A DNA stretch of 36,424 nucleotides from [Clostridium] citroniae WAL-17108 (GTDB lineage: Bacteria > Bacillota > Clostridia > Lachnospirales > Lachnospiraceae): assembly GCF_000233455.1 (NCBI RefSeq), contig NZ_JH376420.1, positions 1 through 36,424 of the forward strand. Reading direction: 5' to 3'. The notes beneath the pieces are model-generated. The model was not told where the DNA came from. It did no database searches and saw nothing but the letters and a program-made list of their open reading frames with translations. Positions 34,691-36,424 of this stretch are shown here, in pieces (within the stretch, counting starts at the first letter, position 1; each line of letters opens with the position of its first letter). Both the position numbers and the translations under genes were made by a program.

Positions 34691-35041
34691 ATGGAACTAC
34701 ATGTAATATGGTTTATCATTCCATTTATATTATTGTGCGGCATTGTTTATTCGGTGCTGCGCGGCTATATTTACGGCGCAGTTTTGGCAGCTCTTTCTCT
34801 GCTTGCAGCACTGATCAACCTTGTTTATTATATTGCCGGTTTTTTCTTACATATCAAGATACGGAACACACTTGCCCTCTGTTTGTTCCTGGGGGTTATG
34901 TCTGCTGTCTGGCTGATGGCGGTACTTCCCTTTGCATACAGGCATTGGGCCAAACGGCCCTCCGTTTCCATGTGCCTGATCGTAAACGTATTCCTGATCC
35001 TCACCTGGAACATCCTTGTTTATATTTCTTATTTCCTGTGA
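34691..35041 (+). CDS. Hypothetical four-helix membrane protein
   Basis: The 116-residue protein starts MELHVIWFIIPFILL and has about four hydrophobic helices separated by short basic loops (VLRGYIYG, HIKIRN, RHWAKRPS). GGGAGGG lies before ATG 34691; an earlier ATG at 34652 has none. No family was recognised. It stands alone on the + strand. Confidence 0.7.
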   Translation: MELHVIWFIIPFILLCGIVYSVLRGYIYGAVLAALSLLAALINLVYYIAGFFLHIKIRNTLALCLFLGVMSAVWLMAVLPFAYRHWAKRPSVSMCLIVNVFLILTWNILVYISYFL

Positions 35042-35192
35042 TGCCTGTCCCAGATGCCGGCGTACAGCAGCGCCCCCACTATAGCCACTATGAGCACAAT
35101 TCCCTTTATGTCTTCCATAATGTCCCTTCCTGTCTTCAGACAGCCTTCTCTTTTCCGTCTTGTTTTTCCGTTCCATTATAGCATATGAATCC

Positions 35193-35363
35193 CTAAATTA
35201 CACATTCTTTCATGTATTCATTCACATATCTATGGATCAGTCCTGCCCTTTTTTCTCCCAGTATATTTTCCAGTTCTCTCAAAGTGAGCTGTCCCTCCAG
35301 ATACATCCACGCAATCCGGATCGCCTCACTACCAATCTCTGCTACAAGCTCCAGCTGTGTCAT
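35193..35363 (-). CDS. Hypothetical protein, 56 residues
   Basis: ATG 35363 follows GAGGGGGAAAT; the longer frame to 35432 has no ribosome site. The product is helical (LELVAEIGSEAIRIAWMYLE, then GQLTLRELENILGEKRAG) and ends RYVNEYMKECVI. It may be a small helix-turn-helix or adaptor-type protein, but no family was recognised. Confidence 0.6.
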   Translation of the reverse strand: MTQLELVAEIGSEAIRIAWMYLEGQLTLRELENILGEKRAGLIHRYVNEYMKECVI

Positions 35364-35457
35364 ATTTCCCCCTCTTTCAGCACGTTTTTCAGGCAAATAT
35401 AATTGCCAGCCTAATATTATATTCCTCACCATGCCGAAAGATTCCTGTATTCATGAT

Positions 35458-35490
35458 AAAAAAAAATGACCAGTCGGGGAACTGGTCATT
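35458..35490 (-). terminator. Terminator downstream of the LexA-box gene
   Basis: AATGACCAGT (35465-35474) and its exact reverse complement (35481-35490) flank a six-base loop. On the minus strand nine T residues overlap and follow the stem. It ends the transcript of the gene at 35641-35883. Confidence 0.82.
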
Positions 35491-35640
35491 TTAGGAGAAG
35501 GTATTTCGTTTCTTATGGGGTGTAGCAAAAACTATATAATGTATTGGGGGGGTTACGTCTATTATAATAGCATATACCGCAAAAAAAGTGTGCACAAACT
35601 TTATGGGATATGAAAATTTATTTTATGCACTTTGCAGATA

Positions 35641-35883
35641 TTAGGCAAACAATGGCTCCACATGGCCCCTGTTGGAGAAATCCAGAAGCGAAACCGGCCT
35701 GTCCTCCTCATCCTCTGCGTCCATGGCTTTATACCAGATATCCAGGGCTTTACGGACCGTGATCTCTGTGTCATGATAATAGTAAAGGCTTGCACCGGTA
35801 TGGGTCACAACGTCTTCGATCAACAGCCGGGCGTCCTGATTCTCAAATAACACTTCATTCAAATTATACTTTGTAATTTTCAT
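35641..35883 (-). CDS. Unknown 80-residue protein under LexA-type control
   Basis: GAGGAGGT precedes the ATG by six bases and the frame gives MKITKYNLNEVLFENQDARL, then an aromatic patch SLYYYHD, ITVRKALDIWYKAMDAEDEE and a tail ending HVEPLFA. It is acidic, soluble and has no recognised domain. The upstream region is a consensus promoter with one LexA box in the spacer and another near the start of the transcript. The gene therefore very probably belongs to the SOS regulon. A perfect terminator lies downstream, so it is transcribed alone. Candidate roles such as a division inhibitor or prophage switch are speculation. Confidence 0.8.
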   Translation of the reverse strand: MKITKYNLNEVLFENQDARLLIEDVVTHTGASLYYYHDTEITVRKALDIWYKAMDAEDEEDRPVSLLDFSNRGHVEPLFA

Positions 35884-35902
35884 ACAGGCACCTCCTCGTA
35901 AG

Positions 35903-35958
35903 CGAACATGTGTTTGTTTTCATATCATAATCATATCACGAACATACGTTCGTGTCAA
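35903..35958 (-). promoter_or_regulatory. SigA promoter with two LexA boxes
   Basis: On the minus strand TTGACA (35958-35953), a 17-base spacer and TATGAT (35935-35930) form the promoter. CGAACATACGTTCG (35939-35952, + strand) fills the spacer and CGAACATGTGTTTG (35903-35916) lies just past the expected start site. Both fit the Gram-positive LexA pattern CGAAC-N4-GTTCG, the second with one deviation. Confidence 0.88.
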
Positions 35959-36126
35959 GAGACTTAAATGAAATTGTAAATTCCAGTTCACACCTTAATG
36001 CAAGAGTAAATTCTATATTTCTGGAAATTAATCTTGCACAGATATTCGCCCTATTGTCCTTGATACTCATGCCTCCGTATAATGTACTTGCAGCTGATTG
36101 CCTGCCTGTGCAGATCGGAGATCATT

Positions 36127-36424
36127 ATGAATAATAAAGGCAATCAGAAACATTTAACATTTGAACAGCGTGTTGATATTGAGAAAGGACTTACCGAGAA
36201 TAAAAACTTCGCAGAAATCGGAAGAATGATCGGAAAAGCTCCTTCCACTGTATCAAAAGAGGTACGACTTCACGCACACACAAAAGAACGTCCTGATGCA
36301 GGATATACAAATTCACCATGCATTCATCGTAAAACTTGTAAAAATCGTTTGCCTTTGTAGTGAACAGTGTGGAACTCTTTGCAAGCTCTGCAGGAAACCT
36401 GATATGCGATGTATCAATGTATGT
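36127..36424 (+). pseudogene. IS30-family transposase, frameshifted, cut by window end
   Basis: The ATG at 36127 follows CGGAG and encodes KHLTFEQRVDIEKGLTENKN and IGRMIGKAPSTVSKEVRLHA, the N-terminal helix-turn-helix of IS30 transposases. The frame stops at 36360 after CKNRLPL. Dropping one A from the A5 run at 36339-36343 instead gives KTCKIVCLCSEQCGTLCKLC, a Cys-rich segment expected in this family. It continues to the window edge with the catalytic DDE part outside. This may be a real disabling mutation, a frameshift site or a base-call error. Confidence 0.85.

Noticed and set aside
35030..35119. A tiny minus-strand membrane-peptide frame (starting at MEDIKG and continuing in a second frame with about 20 hydrophobic residues)
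   Set aside because: The first codons and the hydrophobic part are in different frames, and the second is preceded by a stop. One base would have to be absent, and no family supports this.

Overview
The window looks like chromosomal DNA of a gut-type Firmicute, most likely Lachnospiraceae or Clostridium cluster XIVa. The signs are strong AGGAGG-type ribosome sites, short AT-rich promoters, Gram-positive LexA boxes, a BceRS-BceAB module, a CD1871A-family CXXC peptide, DUF3267 and SleB-like proteins, and Clostridia-style IS1182 and IS30 transposases. This is inferred from gene content only. No rRNA, tRNA or CRISPR array was seen.

Layout. (1) 1-1453: a degraded IS1182-family transposase, then an orphan fragment of a histidine-kinase sensor domain. 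(2) 1454-7802, minus strand: a BceRS two-component system, a BceR-type operator, a BceAB-type ABC transporter whose permease is frameshifted in an A8 tract, then a thioredoxin lipoprotein, a CXXC membrane peptide and a polyferredoxin-like membrane protein. (3) 7862-16905, minus strand: a compact five-gene signalling operon (dual-HTH GntR-like regulator, hybrid kinase, chemoreceptor, second hybrid kinase, solute-binding lipoprotein) with no transporter permease and no che genes. (4) 16906-18959: gene-poor, with a decayed mobile-element gene. (5) 18960-26006: a catabolic island with a YkvI-like transporter, M24 peptidase-family enzyme, 2,3-diaminopropionate ammonia-lyase, ridA remnant, divergent GntR/FCD regulator, M20 hydrolase and AraC regulator. 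A nearly identical 32-bp repeat lies on each side of it. (6) 26387-28285: a split chromate-type transporter and gene scraps. (7) 28286-35441: short accessory genes, including an SRPBCC protein, XRE-cupin regulator, CAT-like acetyltransferase, lipoprotein, DUF3267 protein, Lnu/ANT-like nucleotidyltransferase, macro-domain protein, SleB-like hydrolase and several tiny membrane or unknown proteins. (8) 35641-36424: an unknown 80-residue protein under a promoter carrying two LexA boxes, then the frameshifted start of an IS30-family transposase running off the window.

How the parts may work together. Region 2 should sense and detoxify an envelope-active peptide; the redox trio behind the permease suggests a coupled thiol or electron-transfer function. 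Region 3 looks like a sensing array in which the binding lipoprotein presents a ligand to kinases and/or a chemoreceptor. Region 5 looks like uptake and hydrolysis of an acylated or cyclic diamino acid feeding DpaL to give pyruvate and ammonia. These functional links are inferences from family membership and gene order.
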